This document shows positions 9,070 to 18,470 of a stretch of DNA of 64,000 bases, in pieces. The stretch comes from Halobacteriovoraceae bacterium (lineage in GTDB: Bacteria > Bdellovibrionota > Bacteriovoracia > Bacteriovoracales > Bacteriovoracaceae), in NCBI GenBank assembly GCA_002711995.1, contig PASN01000010.1:70485-134484 (forward strand). Reading direction: 5' to 3'. How positions within the stretch are numbered: the stretch's first letter is position 1; every line of letters starts with the position of its first letter. Both the position numbers and the translations under genes were made by a program. The notes below the pieces were generated by a model. It was not told the DNA's origin and ran no database searches. It saw only the letters and a program-made list of their open reading frames with translations.

Positions 9070-9106
9070 AAAAAAATGGCCTAGACTCTTAATGAGAAAA
9101 GGCCAT
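9070..9106 (-). terminator. Rho-independent terminator of proBAC
   Basis: On the minus strand a 7-bp stem ATGGCCT / AGGCCAT, with a small inner CTC/GAG pairing in the loop, is followed by seven T. It lies 35 bases after the proC stop and before the kinase gene. Confidence 0.85.
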
Positions 9107-9140
9107 ATTGATTCTTAAAATAAATTTAGATGTGATGCTT

Positions 9141-9947
9141 TTACAAACTACCGAGTTCTTTGGTCATGACTTCCGATCTTGAATATGCAGCGTCAAGCGC
9201 TTTGGAAGTCATCTTATCAATCCCTTCTGCTCGGTACACTTTGACGGCCTCAATGGTAACACCGCCCTTTGAGGTAACTTGATTGATAAGCTCATCCAAA
9301 GTGATATCATTATTTAATTCCATTAGCTTGGTCGAGCCTTTGAAGAGCTGAGTTACAATTTCCCTAGCTTGCTTTTGCTCAACTCCCCATGTCTCAAGCT
9401 TGTCTACCATGCTTTTAGCGAACTGGAACACATAAGCTGGACCTGAGCCACTCACAGTGGTTACCTGATCAAAAGATTGTTCATTATCAAGCATATGAAC
9501 TTTGCCGCAAGCACTGAACCACTTTAGAACATTGGTTTCTTCACGCTCAGTTGTCCCTGAATTTAGGACTAGACTGATTCCTTCATTATAAAGCATTGGA
9601 GTGTTTGGCATAACCCTTGTTACTTTAGTTGTGCCAAGCTTCTTCTTTATAGTTTCAACAGGCATAGCGGCCATAATAGACACAATGTGCTTGTCCTTTA
9701 GATCCATAGACTTTGTAAGCTGGCCTGCAAGTTCGTCAAATTGTTGAGGCTTGCACCCAATCATTAAGGTGTCAGCTTCCATCATACCTTTGAGTTCATC
9801 CACTTGTTTCCCATTCACACTCTCCGCGAGCTCCAGGGCCCTTGTTTTGCTGGGAGTGTAAGTAAGAAACTTTTCATCTTTATAGATAGCGTGGATACCT
9901 TTAACGATGGCGCTTGCCATATTTCCGCAGCCAATAACTCCAATCAT
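9141..9947 (-). CDS. proC: Pyrroline-5-carboxylate reductase
   Basis: A 268-residue enzyme of normal length catalysing the last step of proline synthesis, NAD(P)H-dependent reduction of pyrroline-5-carboxylate. The N-terminal Rossmann motif is IGVIGCGNMASAIVKG. The C-terminal helical dimerisation domain has the family signature TVSGSGPAYVFQF and TSKGGVTIEAV. It is the last gene of the proB-proA-proC operon, 2 bases after proA, with a strong terminator beyond it. Confidence 0.96.
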   Translation of the reverse strand: MIGVIGCGNMASAIVKGIHAIYKDEKFLTYTPSKTRALELAESVNGKQVDELKGMMEADTLMIGCKPQQFDELAGQLTKSMDLKDKHIVSIMAAMPVETIKKKLGTTKVTRVMPNTPMLYNEGISLVLNSGTTEREETNVLKWFSACGKVHMLDNEQSFDQVTTVSGSGPAYVFQFAKSMVDKLETWGVEQKQAREIVTQLFKGSTKLMELNNDITLDELINQVTSKGGVTIEAVKVYRAEGIDKMTSKALDAAYSRSEVMTKELGSL

Positions 9948-9949
9948 AC

Positions 9950-11188
9950 TTACTCTCTTACCTGTCCATTGCCGACTACCACAAATCTAGTGGTTGTCAT
10001 TTGCTCAGCGCCCATAGGCCCGTAAGCGTGAATTTTAGTTGTTGATATTCCAAGTTCTGCTCCTAGACCTAACTGTCCACCGTCATTAAAACGAGTTGAA
10101 GCGTTGACTACAATGCAACTTGCATCCACGGAACTTAAAAACTTGTCCTGAGCGGCCTTGTCTTCAGATACAATACACTCTGTATGGTGACTTCCATATT
10201 GGTCAATATGATCAATTGCCTCTTCAATATCTTTAACAGTTTTTATAGATAGAATATTTTCTAAGTATTCGGTGGCCCAATCTTCAGAGGTTGCGGCCTT
10301 AAGTTCTGCGTTTGCGGCCTTCATAAATTCAGAGTCGACTCTGAGTTCTGTGCCTTTCTCCTGAAGCTTGGCGGTCAGTTCCTCAGCAACCTTAGGAAGC
10401 AGGTTCTTATGCACAATTAAACTTTCGATTGCGTTGCACACACCAGTTCTTTGAGTTTTAGCATTCACTACCAAATTTATTGCTTTTTCAACGTCTGCGT
10501 TTTCATCCAAATACATGTGGCATAGGCCTTGGAAGTGAGCAATAACAGGCATTTTTGCGTGCTTATAAACGTGATTGATAAGGCGCTCGCCACCTCTTGG
10601 GATAACAACATCGACATACTCATCCATATTTAAAAGCTCATCAATAACTTCTCTATTGTCTGAGGCCAACACTTGAACAGATTCTTTAGGAATATGTTTT
10701 TGGATTGTCTCTTGAATGATCTCTCCAAGCTTTTCATTGGAATGTTTCGCTTCCTTACCGCCTTTTAAAACTATTGCGTTTGAAGACTTAATAGCAAGGG
10801 CAGCGCAGTCCACAACAACATTTGGTCTAGATTCGAAAATCATCAAAATCACGCCAAGAGGGGTTCTCTGTCTTTTAATTTGAAGTCCATTGTCTTGGGT
10901 AAACTCTTTGTAAAAAGAGCCTACAACCTCTTCCTGTTCAGCAATTGATTTAACTCCATCGACCATTCCTTGAATGCCCTTATCATCAAGTTTAAGTCTA
11001 TCGGTCATTGCCGCGTTTAAATCTATTTCCTTGGCGTAGGCCAAATCTTTTTGATTCGCTTCAATGATTTCATCTTTTCTCTCTATTAATTTGTCTGCCA
11101 ATTCATTAAGAACAGTTTTTCTAGTAGCGTGATCAAGCGCTCTTAATTTTTTAGAGGCAATCTTTGCGTTTTTAGCTAACTCTTTCAT
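9950..11188 (-). CDS. proA: Gamma-glutamyl phosphate reductase (glutamate-5-semialdehyde dehydrogenase)
   Basis: A 412-residue NADPH-dependent aldehyde-dehydrogenase-superfamily enzyme that reduces gamma-glutamyl phosphate to glutamate semialdehyde. Signatures seen are GVILMIFESRPNV near residue 115, VLKGGKEAKHSN, VIPRGGERLI and the catalytic cysteine region AKTQRTGVCNAIE. Length is typical. The start overlaps the end of proB by 17 bases, so translation is probably coupled, channelling the unstable glutamyl phosphate. Confidence 0.96.
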   Translation of the reverse strand: MKELAKNAKIASKKLRALDHATRKTVLNELADKLIERKDEIIEANQKDLAYAKEIDLNAAMTDRLKLDDKGIQGMVDGVKSIAEQEEVVGSFYKEFTQDNGLQIKRQRTPLGVILMIFESRPNVVVDCAALAIKSSNAIVLKGGKEAKHSNEKLGEIIQETIQKHIPKESVQVLASDNREVIDELLNMDEYVDVVIPRGGERLINHVYKHAKMPVIAHFQGLCHMYLDENADVEKAINLVVNAKTQRTGVCNAIESLIVHKNLLPKVAEELTAKLQEKGTELRVDSEFMKAANAELKAATSEDWATEYLENILSIKTVKDIEEAIDHIDQYGSHHTECIVSEDKAAQDKFLSSVDASCIVVNASTRFNDGGQLGLGAELGISTTKIHAYGPMGAEQMTTTRFVVVGNGQVRE

Positions 11189-12314
11189 CTAATTTTTCCT
11201 TGTTAAGTACCAGGTTTATAGTATTTATTACTTCGTCAGACACTTTATGGCCTAAAGTGTCTTCAATTTCGTTGCTGTGTTTTCTTTTAATTTTTTCAAC
11301 TTCCGTCATGTCATACTCTGAGATTCCCACAGCAAAAATCTCTCCGTTATATGAAATGTCTATACAGTCACCTTTATAGTATTCTCCAGAAGTTTCCACT
11401 ATGCCTTTAGGGAATAGCGACTTGCCTTCAAGGAGCGCTTCGTATGCCCCCTTATCCACCTCAATGTGGCAATTAAGCTTTTTCGTGGAAATAAGCCACG
11501 CTTTCCTGAGCTCTGGATCGTAAGAGCTTTTTGGGCCAAACAAAGTTCCAGTGTCTTGGGTCAGAGGATCAAGAACAATTCTATTATTGTCCTTGGAAGC
11601 AATTAGCGCCTTAATACCAAGTGGGGTCACTTTGTTAACCGCCTGAATCTTAGACTCCATACCGCCCCTTCCACAGGTTGTCTTTGTAGTCATATCGACG
11701 TGGTTGAGACACTCGTCGAAACTTACCTTTTTAATAAGTTTTGCTCCCTCTTCCTCTGGGTCTTTATCATACAACCCCTGAGCGCTTGTAACGATAAGCA
11801 ATGCGTCAGCATTTACCATTTGAGCTGCGGACGCGGCCAAGTGGTCATTGTCCCCTACGGTGATCTCAGTGTATGAAATTGAGTCGTTCTCATTAAGGAT
11901 TGGAGTAATCTTATTTTTTAATAGAACTTCAATTGTTTGCTTTGCGTTTAAGAACCTTTTTCTCTTTCTGAAGTCATCATGAGTTAAAAGGATTTGAGAA
12001 CAGATTGAGTGCTGTTCCTCAAAAAGGCTTGAATATTTATTAATTAACTTAGGTTGGCCGATGGCGCTTGCCGATTGCTGAAGGTCGATTTTGCCTTCTC
12101 TAGGCAGGTGCTTTTTCAAAAAGAATTTTCCGACGTTAACAGCGCCGGAACTGACTAAAACAACCTCAATGCCATTTTCTTGCAGCTCACAAATATCTTC
12201 CACGATAATGCGCATTTTACGAATATCGCATCTTCCGTTTTTCTTTGTGACCACATTGCTTCCTACTTTCACGACTAAACGCTTAATGCCTGCAAGCTCT
12301 TTGCGTAAATTCAT
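11172..12314 (-). CDS. proB: Glutamate 5-kinase
   Basis: A 380-residue enzyme phosphorylating glutamate, the committed step of proline synthesis. The amino-acid-kinase domain (1-260) shows VVKVGSNVV, LVSSGAV, PILNENDSI and GTLFGPK. The region after about 280 corresponds to the PUA domain found in many ProB proteins and linked to proline feedback. First gene of proBAC. The 246-base divergent gap to the flavoprotein gene at 12562 must contain its promoter; no clear operator is visible. Confidence 0.96.
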   Translation of the reverse strand: MNLRKELAGIKRLVVKVGSNVVTKKNGRCDIRKMRIIVEDICELQENGIEVVLVSSGAVNVGKFFLKKHLPREGKIDLQQSASAIGQPKLINKYSSLFEEQHSICSQILLTHDDFRKRKRFLNAKQTIEVLLKNKITPILNENDSISYTEITVGDNDHLAASAAQMVNADALLIVTSAQGLYDKDPEEEGAKLIKKVSFDECLNHVDMTTKTTCGRGGMESKIQAVNKVTPLGIKALIASKDNNRIVLDPLTQDTGTLFGPKSSYDPELRKAWLISTKKLNCHIEVDKGAYEALLEGKSLFPKGIVETSGEYYKGDCIDISYNGEIFAVGISEYDMTEVEKIKRKHSNEIEDTLGHKVSDEVINTINLVLNKEKLDERVS

Positions 12315-12561
12315 GGGACTCCTTATATCTTCTCTCGATTTACTGTGATTTTTTCAGATACTATTATAAATTCCCCACTTTACGCTTAAACTATTTCCAA
12401 ACTTCGGTTTTTCCTAACCAAACAAGATTAGTTCAAATTCCAATTGTCAAATCATCATTTATTTTCAATAACTTGCAGAACAAGCGTCCAATTTTTCTTA
12501 ATGGTACAGTTTTATACATTATCGTGGTATTTAAATTGCCAACACTTTAAAATCAGGAATT

Positions 12562-13809
12562 ATGAGCAAGATAATAGCGATTATAGGCGGTGGGGCATCC
12601 GGTTTTTTTGCCGCCATTCAAGCTGCCCAAGAGGTGGCCCAAAGAAATATTGACGCCAAGGTTCACCTTTATGAAAGTTCACCAAACTTTCTATCGAAGG
12701 TAAGGATCTCTGGAGGTGGCCGGTGCAACGTCACCCACCACCAGTATGAACCAAAACTGTTTTGTCAGAATTACCCGCGTGGGGCCCGTGAGCTACGCTC
12801 TCCTTTCACCAAGTTTCAGGCGCTAAACACAGTCGAATGGTTTAAGGCACGTGGGGTCACATTGGTTGCCGAAAGTGATGGCAGAATGTTTCCTTCAACC
12901 AACACTTCTGAAACAATTATTGAATGCTTTATAAAGGAATCCCAGCGACTGGGAGTTGTTCTTCATTCTAGGCAAGGCATACTCTCTATAAATCAATTGG
13001 AGGATGGCATTGAGATTCAGCCAAAGGACTCCCGGCCAATAAAGGCAGACCAAGTCTTGGTTGCCACCGGCAGTTCAAAAAGAGGCTATGAATTGGCCAA
13101 AAGTTTAGGACACACCATTACAGAGCTTGCCCCTTCACTTTTTAGTTTTAAGATTAAAAGTCCCTTTCTAAGGGAGTTGTCTGGAGTCAGCTTTGAAAAC
13201 GCATCGTTGACGCTCAAAACTTCCAAAAAGAAATTTCAACAGAATGGGCCTCTACTTATAACCCATCACGGCCTAAGCGGACCTGCAGTTTTAAAGCTAT
13301 CTGCCTGGGCGGCAAGAGAAATGAAGAAAGACCAGTACAAGGCCACTTTACTTGTTAATTGGTCTGGGCTTGAAAGTATGAATGAAATTGAACAGTTCTA
13401 TCTAAAGCTTAAAACTCAAAGCTCCAGCGCGCTTATTAAAAACACAGCACCTAGCTTTTTCACCAAACGCTTTTGGGCAAACTTTATAGAATGTCTAAAT
13501 ATACCACTAGATAAAAAGTGGTCTGAACTATCCAAGAAAGATCTTAATAGAGTCATCGAACACACTAAGGGAACTCCCCTTGAGATCCAAGGGCAAAATC
13601 GGTTTAAAGAAGAATTTGTTGAGTGCGGCGGTGTTAAAACAAGCGAGGTGGATTTTAAGACAATGCAAAGCAAGATTGTCCCTGGCCTTCATTTTTCCGG
13701 AGAAATACTTGATATTGACGGCATCACAGGTGGATTCAACTTCCAAAACGCTTGGACAACAGGTTATTTGGCCGGCACATCCATGGCCATGGGAGTCGAC
13801 AGGCAATAG
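12562..13809 (+). CDS. FAD-dependent oxidoreductase, HI0933/YhiN (BaiN) family
   Basis: A 415-residue flavoprotein. The N-terminal dinucleotide-binding motif is IIGGGASGFFAA. The family hallmark SGGGRCNVT occurs near residue 52 and a second nucleotide-proximal motif VLVATGSSKRG near 170. The C-terminal segment GEILDIDGITGGFNFQNAWTTG is highly characteristic of this family. Physiological substrate is unknown for most members. An AGGA lies just before the ATG. Spacing to cardiolipin synthase downstream is 27 bases, so the two may be cotranscribed. Confidence 0.92.
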   Translation: MSKIIAIIGGGASGFFAAIQAAQEVAQRNIDAKVHLYESSPNFLSKVRISGGGRCNVTHHQYEPKLFCQNYPRGARELRSPFTKFQALNTVEWFKARGVTLVAESDGRMFPSTNTSETIIECFIKESQRLGVVLHSRQGILSINQLEDGIEIQPKDSRPIKADQVLVATGSSKRGYELAKSLGHTITELAPSLFSFKIKSPFLRELSGVSFENASLTLKTSKKKFQQNGPLLITHHGLSGPAVLKLSAWAAREMKKDQYKATLLVNWSGLESMNEIEQFYLKLKTQSSSALIKNTAPSFFTKRFWANFIECLNIPLDKKWSELSKKDLNRVIEHTKGTPLEIQGQNRFKEEFVECGGVKTSEVDFKTMQSKIVPGLHFSGEILDIDGITGGFNFQNAWTTGYLAGTSMAMGVDRQ

Positions 13810-13836
13810 ACTAGAGGCACTAAACACAGGCCTCAT

Positions 13837-15264
13837 ATGGACGACACTGCATTATCAATAATTACAGAATATGCCATAACCAGCTTCACCTTCCTCATCT
13901 ATCCAGTGCTAGCAATTTATGCTGCCATTCACGCTGTACTCTATAAAAGGGATGCTCAGGCCGCAGCTGCATGGGTTGGCCTTATTCTTTTGGCGCCCTT
14001 TGCTGGAGTATTGCTCTATTGGCTACTGGGGATCAATAGGGCGCGCTCAAGGGCCTTAAAGGTTTTCAACCAAAATATTAAAGCGCGTTCCCGGCCATCG
14101 GAAAGCGAGCAGGACACCTCCCCTCTTTTAAGGCTTATTGGAAAAGTTTCCTTCACTTATCCAATTAGAGAGGGAAATGAAATCACCCCCCTCATAAATG
14201 GAGAACAGGCCTACCCAGAAATGTTGAAAGCAATTAGAAACGCCAAATCAACATTGGTTCTATGCACATATATTTTTGATAATGACAGCACAGGAAAGAA
14301 ATTTGCCAAAGCGATTAAAGATGCGGCGAGCAGAGGTGTGCAATGTAAAATAATAATTGACGCTGTTGGAGCAAGATACTCCTTCCCTACAATTCTAGGT
14401 TCTTTGAAGGTAAAGAATGTGGACGCTCGAAAATTTCACAGTGTCCTTAGGCCTTGGGGCTTTCGCTACGCTCAGCTGAGAAATCACAGAAAGCTAATGG
14501 TGGTCGATGGTGAAACTGGGTTCTTTGGAGGAATGAACATAAGGCATTCCCACCTTGTTAAGGAAGCAAATTCAAGAGAGCTTACACAAGATATTCATTT
14601 TAAAGCAACGGGGCCAATATTAAAGGATCTCATGAATGTTTTCGAATCAGATTGGCACTTCACGACCAAGGAAGTGCTGGGTGAAGCGTGGAGGCCTAAG
14701 ACGTTGCCAACTGGAAAGATGGCCGCGCGTGTGCTTCCAAATGGTCCCGATGAAAAGTTTGACCAGCTCCGATGGATTCTATTGGGCGCGGTTGGCTCCG
14801 CTGAAAAGTCCATTGCAGTGCACTCTCCCTATTTTGTGCCTGACGACACCCTTATTTCAGCATTGAGTGTGGCCGCTCTAAAGGGTGTTCTTGTGGATAT
14901 AATCATACCAAGACACAACAATCATAAGCTTGTGCAGTGGGCCTCTTTGGCATGCATGCCTCAGCTTCTACGGACAGGTTGCAGAGTTTGGCTTGGGGGG
15001 TCCACTTTTGATCATTCAAAAATTTTAATAATTGATGGGCGTTGGTGCATGATTGGCTCCTCCAACTGGGATGCTAGAAGTTTTCGATTAAACTTTGAAA
15101 TAAATGTGGATTCAACCGATAAGGATTTGTGCGATGAACTTAAAACAATCTTTGACGAAAAGTTGGCCAGTGCCACCAGATTGTCAAAGGAGTGTCTAAA
15201 GAAGCAAGGCCAGCTTATAAGACTTAGAAACTCTTGCGCTAGGCTGTTAGGCCCTTATCTTTAA
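13837..15264 (+). CDS. cls: Cardiolipin synthase (phospholipase D superfamily)
   Basis: A 475-residue inner-membrane enzyme making cardiolipin from phosphatidylglycerol. Two N-terminal hydrophobic segments (about 10-32 and 42-64) form the PLDc_N membrane anchor. Two HKD active-site motifs are intact: NHRKLMVVDGETGFFGG and FDHSKILIIDGRWCMIGSSNWD-like, each with H-x-K-x4-D. Length matches ClsA-type enzymes. The gene name is by family; ClsA versus other Cls cannot be separated here. A bulged hairpin overlaps its stop codon. Confidence 0.94.
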   Translation: MDDTALSIITEYAITSFTFLIYPVLAIYAAIHAVLYKRDAQAAAAWVGLILLAPFAGVLLYWLLGINRARSRALKVFNQNIKARSRPSESEQDTSPLLRLIGKVSFTYPIREGNEITPLINGEQAYPEMLKAIRNAKSTLVLCTYIFDNDSTGKKFAKAIKDAASRGVQCKIIIDAVGARYSFPTILGSLKVKNVDARKFHSVLRPWGFRYAQLRNHRKLMVVDGETGFFGGMNIRHSHLVKEANSRELTQDIHFKATGPILKDLMNVFESDWHFTTKEVLGEAWRPKTLPTGKMAARVLPNGPDEKFDQLRWILLGAVGSAEKSIAVHSPYFVPDDTLISALSVAALKGVLVDIIIPRHNNHKLVQWASLACMPQLLRTGCRVWLGGSTFDHSKILIIDGRWCMIGSSNWDARSFRLNFEINVDSTDKDLCDELKTIFDEKLASATRLSKECLKKQGQLIRLRNSCARLLGPYL

Positions 15265-15273
15265 GGGGCCTTT
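15249..15273 (+). terminator. Hairpin at the end of cls
   Basis: AGGCCC-TTA pairs with TAA-G-GGGCCT around a TCTT loop with one bulged base, followed by TTT. The stem includes the stop codon. The short T-run makes it a modest terminator between cls and ilvE. Confidence 0.5.
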
Positions 15274-15321
15274 GACAAGTGAAGCTACGGCCATATTATT
15301 AGGCACTAAAGTGAGGAATGA

Positions 15322-16383
15322 ATGAGCAAGTTGAAACCCAATAAAGACATACTAGATTTAGTTAATAATTTTACATACGGAGAGGACTTGGGCTTTGGCA
15401 AAACCATGGCCCCTGTGATGATCGAAATGAAGTATAAAGATGGCAAGTGGTCATCCCCAGAGTATCTGCCATATGGACCCCTATCCATTGATCCTGCCGC
15501 TAAAGTTCTTCACTATGCCCAAGAAATTTTTGAGGGTATGAAGGCCTATAAAAATGATAAGGGAGAGGTATATATCTTTCGACCTGAGGCCAATGCCAAA
15601 AGATTCAATCTTTCGGCCATAAGAATGGCCATGCCTGAAGTTCCTGAGGAAGATTTCCTAGATACTGTTAAAAGCTTTTCATCCCTCATGGCCAAACATG
15701 TACCCGTTGGAGTTAACAAGTCTCTATATCTAAGGCCATTTATGATTGCCACAGAACCGACCTTAGGAGTTAAGGCCTCTAGCGAATATTCCTACTACTT
15801 AATCGGGTGTCTGGTTGAGAGATACTTTTCAAGACCTAGTGTTAAAGTTATGGTCGAGCTAGACAATTGCAGGGCCGCTCCAGGTGGAATTGGATACGCA
15901 AAAACTGGCGGAAACTATGGCGCAAGCTTGGCGGCCTATAAAAAAACTCAAGACCATAAATGCGATCAAACCCTCTGGTTGGATGCTCTAAATAAGAAGT
16001 ATGTGGAAGAGCTTTCTGGCATGAATTTTTTTGCGGTGATTGGGAATGATCTTGTAACACCAGAGCTTACAGACACAATCCTTGCAGGAATCACAAGAGA
16101 CGCCATCTTAAAAGTGGCCCAAAGGTTCAACCTAACCCCTGTGGAGAAAAAGTTGGAGATCACCACTCTCCTCGATAGTATCAGCTCTGGCGAGTGTAAA
16201 GAGGCCTTCGCCTGTGGGACGGCCTCAGTTCTTACCCCTATTGAGAGCCTCGAGTATAAAGATAAAACCTACAAGCTCTCGATACCTGATGGCGACAAAA
16301 GCAAGCAAATAAAGGACTACATTTTAGGGATTCAAAGAGGCCTTGAAAAAGATCCCCACAACTGGGCGGTTAAGGTTAACTAA
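15322..16383 (+). CDS. ilvE: Branched-chain amino-acid aminotransferase
   Basis: A 353-residue PLP fold-type IV aminotransferase, length of the long BCAT form. Seen signatures are LHYAQEIFEGMKAYK, YLRPFMIATEP, the PLP-lysine region AAPGGIGYAKTGGNY, and EELSGMNFFAV, with FACGTASVLTPI near the C-terminus. It transfers amino groups between Val/Leu/Ile and 2-oxoglutarate. It stands alone, with no ilv or leu genes nearby. The ATG has GAGG about 8 bases upstream. Confidence 0.95.
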   Translation: MSKLKPNKDILDLVNNFTYGEDLGFGKTMAPVMIEMKYKDGKWSSPEYLPYGPLSIDPAAKVLHYAQEIFEGMKAYKNDKGEVYIFRPEANAKRFNLSAIRMAMPEVPEEDFLDTVKSFSSLMAKHVPVGVNKSLYLRPFMIATEPTLGVKASSEYSYYLIGCLVERYFSRPSVKVMVELDNCRAAPGGIGYAKTGGNYGASLAAYKKTQDHKCDQTLWLDALNKKYVEELSGMNFFAVIGNDLVTPELTDTILAGITRDAILKVAQRFNLTPVEKKLEITTLLDSISSGECKEAFACGTASVLTPIESLEYKDKTYKLSIPDGDKSKQIKDYILGIQRGLEKDPHNWAVKVN

Positions 16384-16481
16384 CTTAAATACTTCTAAAT
16401 AAAAGATTTTTAGAAAACAAAAGTTTTACCAGGGCCTAAGTAAGCATTAATCTATAGTAAAGTGTAAAAAAGGAGTATCAA

Positions 16482-16988
16482 ATGAAATATCTAATATTAC
16501 TTTCAACGGTGTTTATTTTTAACGTTCACGCAGTCGACATCAAACCTGGCCTTTGGGAAATGACCACAGATATGAAGGTTGATGGCAAAAGCTTCAATCC
16601 TATGGAAAAGCTTCAACAAACTATGGGCAGCCTCTCTCCAGAAAAAAGAAAGCAAATGATGCAGGCCATGGAAAAGTCTGGAATAAACTTAGGTCAAAAG
16701 GGAATCAAAACCTGTATGACTGAGGAGATGATCCAAGAGGCAAAACTGAATATTTCCAAAGAGGGTGACTGCACAACTAAAGTGACAAAGAGAACTCCAA
16801 AGAAGATTGTCTCTAAATACACGTGCAAGGACGGCTCCTCTGGCACTTCAACTGTGAATATTAAAAATCCAAAATCCTACACAGGTGAAATGAAGATGAA
16901 AAATGCGAAAGGCAAAGTTAGCGAGATGTCTTTTAGAGGAAAGTTCATCAAGTCCGATTGTGGAAATATTAAACCAGCGAACGTCTAA
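16482..16988 (+). CDS. DUF3617 family exported protein
   Basis: A 168-residue periplasmic protein with a clear signal peptide (cut near VHA). The mature start DIKPGLWEMTTDMKVDG and the paired cysteines (KTCMTEEM, GDCTTKV, YTCKDG, SDCGN) follow the DUF3617 pattern. Function of the family is unknown. AAGGAG precedes the ATG, and a strong hairpin (16998-17018) follows the gene, so it is probably monocistronic. Confidence 0.85.
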   Translation: MKYLILLSTVFIFNVHAVDIKPGLWEMTTDMKVDGKSFNPMEKLQQTMGSLSPEKRKQMMQAMEKSGINLGQKGIKTCMTEEMIQEAKLNISKEGDCTTKVTKRTPKKIVSKYTCKDGSSGTSTVNIKNPKSYTGEMKMKNAKGKVSEMSFRGKFIKSDCGNIKPANV

Positions 16989-16997
16989 TTCATAAAT

Positions 16998-17018
16998 CCA
17001 TGGGCCTTGCGCCCATGG
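16998..17018 (+). terminator. Hairpin terminator after the DUF3617 gene
   Basis: Perfect 8-bp stem CCATGGGC / GCCCATGG with a 5-base loop, followed by GAATCTTTT. It ends the DUF3617 transcript before the metallophosphoesterase gene. Confidence 0.65.
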
Positions 17019-17075
17019 GAATCTTTTATCATATTGAAATTTCAATAACCTGCACATGGTGCTATAATAAAAAGC

Positions 17076-18470
17076 ATGAGCAGCTTCAAATACAACACGG
17101 CCATAATTGGCGATCTTCACCTATCCGACGCAGAGCCAGTACACCCCAAAAAACCTTATTGGAAGAACTTCAAGCAAGCTCGCCACTTCATAGATGATTC
17201 TTTTGCAAAATTCTTAAAACACCTTGAAGAGCAATCCGAGCTTCCCGTAGAGTTAATCTTAAATGGTGACATTTTTGACTATGACTCCGTAATGTCACTT
17301 CCTGAGGGTGATATGTACGAAGAGCTCACCCATATGGAAAAGAAGATTGGTGTGGACGCTCACGAGGATAAATCTTTATTTAAAACCAAGGTAATTTTAG
17401 ACCAACACTATATTTTTGTTCAGGCCCTTAGAGACTTCATTTCAAACGGAAACAAAGTTGTATTCATTATTGGAAATCATGACATTGAGCTTTACTGGCC
17501 ATCAACCCAGAGTGAGATACGAAAAAGGTTGCTGGACTCCGGCCAAAACTCCGAAAACCTGGTATTTTGCGAATGGTATTACCTAAGCGAAAAAGACACA
17601 CTCATTGAGCATGGCCACCAATATGATCCATACTGTCTTTGTTTGGATCCAGTAAACCCTCTCATTAGAAAAAAGAAGGAATACAAAATTCGCCTTCCTT
17701 TTGGAAACCTTGCCAACCGCTTTATCATGAATAGGTTTGGACTCAAGAACCCACACCATGATGAATCCTTTGTTAAAACAGGAATTGAATTTGTGAAATT
17801 CTTCCTAAAGTATGAAATTAAAATTCAGCCCTTCCTGGTTTTTGATTGGCTTTTTGGAGCTTTAAGAACCCTGCGAAGATCTCTTGAAGAAGGGTTTACA
17901 CCTGCTTCAAAAGACCCACTTACACATCAAAAGAAGATTGAGGAAATAGCTGAAAAAGCAAATAGCAAACCGGCGGCAGCAATAAGCTTGCTGGAGCTGC
18001 ACGCCCACCCGGCGGTTCACAATCCATTCAAGATCATAAGAGAGCTATGGCTTGATCGGTTCTTTTTTATGGTTATGCTTATGTGGATGAGCTGGCAGAT
18101 CTTCACCACTCACAGCTTGTTTGCCTCTGTGTCCTTGTGGTGGTTTACCGTCCCACTATTTTTGTCTTTAATCATTCTTGGCTATTATGCGCAAGGGATT
18201 AAGTCTGAAGTTCACCAAAACTTAAACGCTGGTCAACAAAAGGTTCCTATAGCCGCAAAACTTGTGAACGTGAACCGAGTGGTGCATGGACACACTCACA
18301 TCCCTATTGATAAAACTATCGAAGGTGTTCACTTTTTGAATCCAGGTTCGTGGTCGCCGTATTTTGACGACATCAAGTGCACCCAAAATAGACAGAGTAA
18401 ACGCTATATTTGGATTGAGGACGAGGGTGGAAAACGTAACGCTCAGATAGAAATGTGGGAAAAAGCTTGA
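17076..18470 (+). CDS. Membrane-anchored calcineurin-like metallophosphoesterase
   Basis: A 464-residue protein with all metal-binding blocks of the calcineurin-like superfamily: IIGDLHLSD, LNGDIFDYD, IIGNHDIEL, EHGHQYD and VVHGHTHIP. Two strongly hydrophobic segments (about residues 325-345 and 350-372) lie between the fourth and last blocks, so the catalytic domain is interrupted by a membrane hairpin. The block pattern recalls LpxH-type UDP-diacylglucosamine hydrolases, but the protein is almost twice as long, so lipid-phosphate substrates are only a guess. It is followed with a TTGA overlap by a Gre-like gene. Confidence 0.85.
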   Translation: MSSFKYNTAIIGDLHLSDAEPVHPKKPYWKNFKQARHFIDDSFAKFLKHLEEQSELPVELILNGDIFDYDSVMSLPEGDMYEELTHMEKKIGVDAHEDKSLFKTKVILDQHYIFVQALRDFISNGNKVVFIIGNHDIELYWPSTQSEIRKRLLDSGQNSENLVFCEWYYLSEKDTLIEHGHQYDPYCLCLDPVNPLIRKKKEYKIRLPFGNLANRFIMNRFGLKNPHHDESFVKTGIEFVKFFLKYEIKIQPFLVFDWLFGALRTLRRSLEEGFTPASKDPLTHQKKIEEIAEKANSKPAAAISLLELHAHPAVHNPFKIIRELWLDRFFFMVMLMWMSWQIFTTHSLFASVSLWWFTVPLFLSLIILGYYAQGIKSEVHQNLNAGQQKVPIAAKLVNVNRVVHGHTHIPIDKTIEGVHFLNPGSWSPYFDDIKCTQNRQSKRYIWIEDEGGKRNAQIEMWEKA

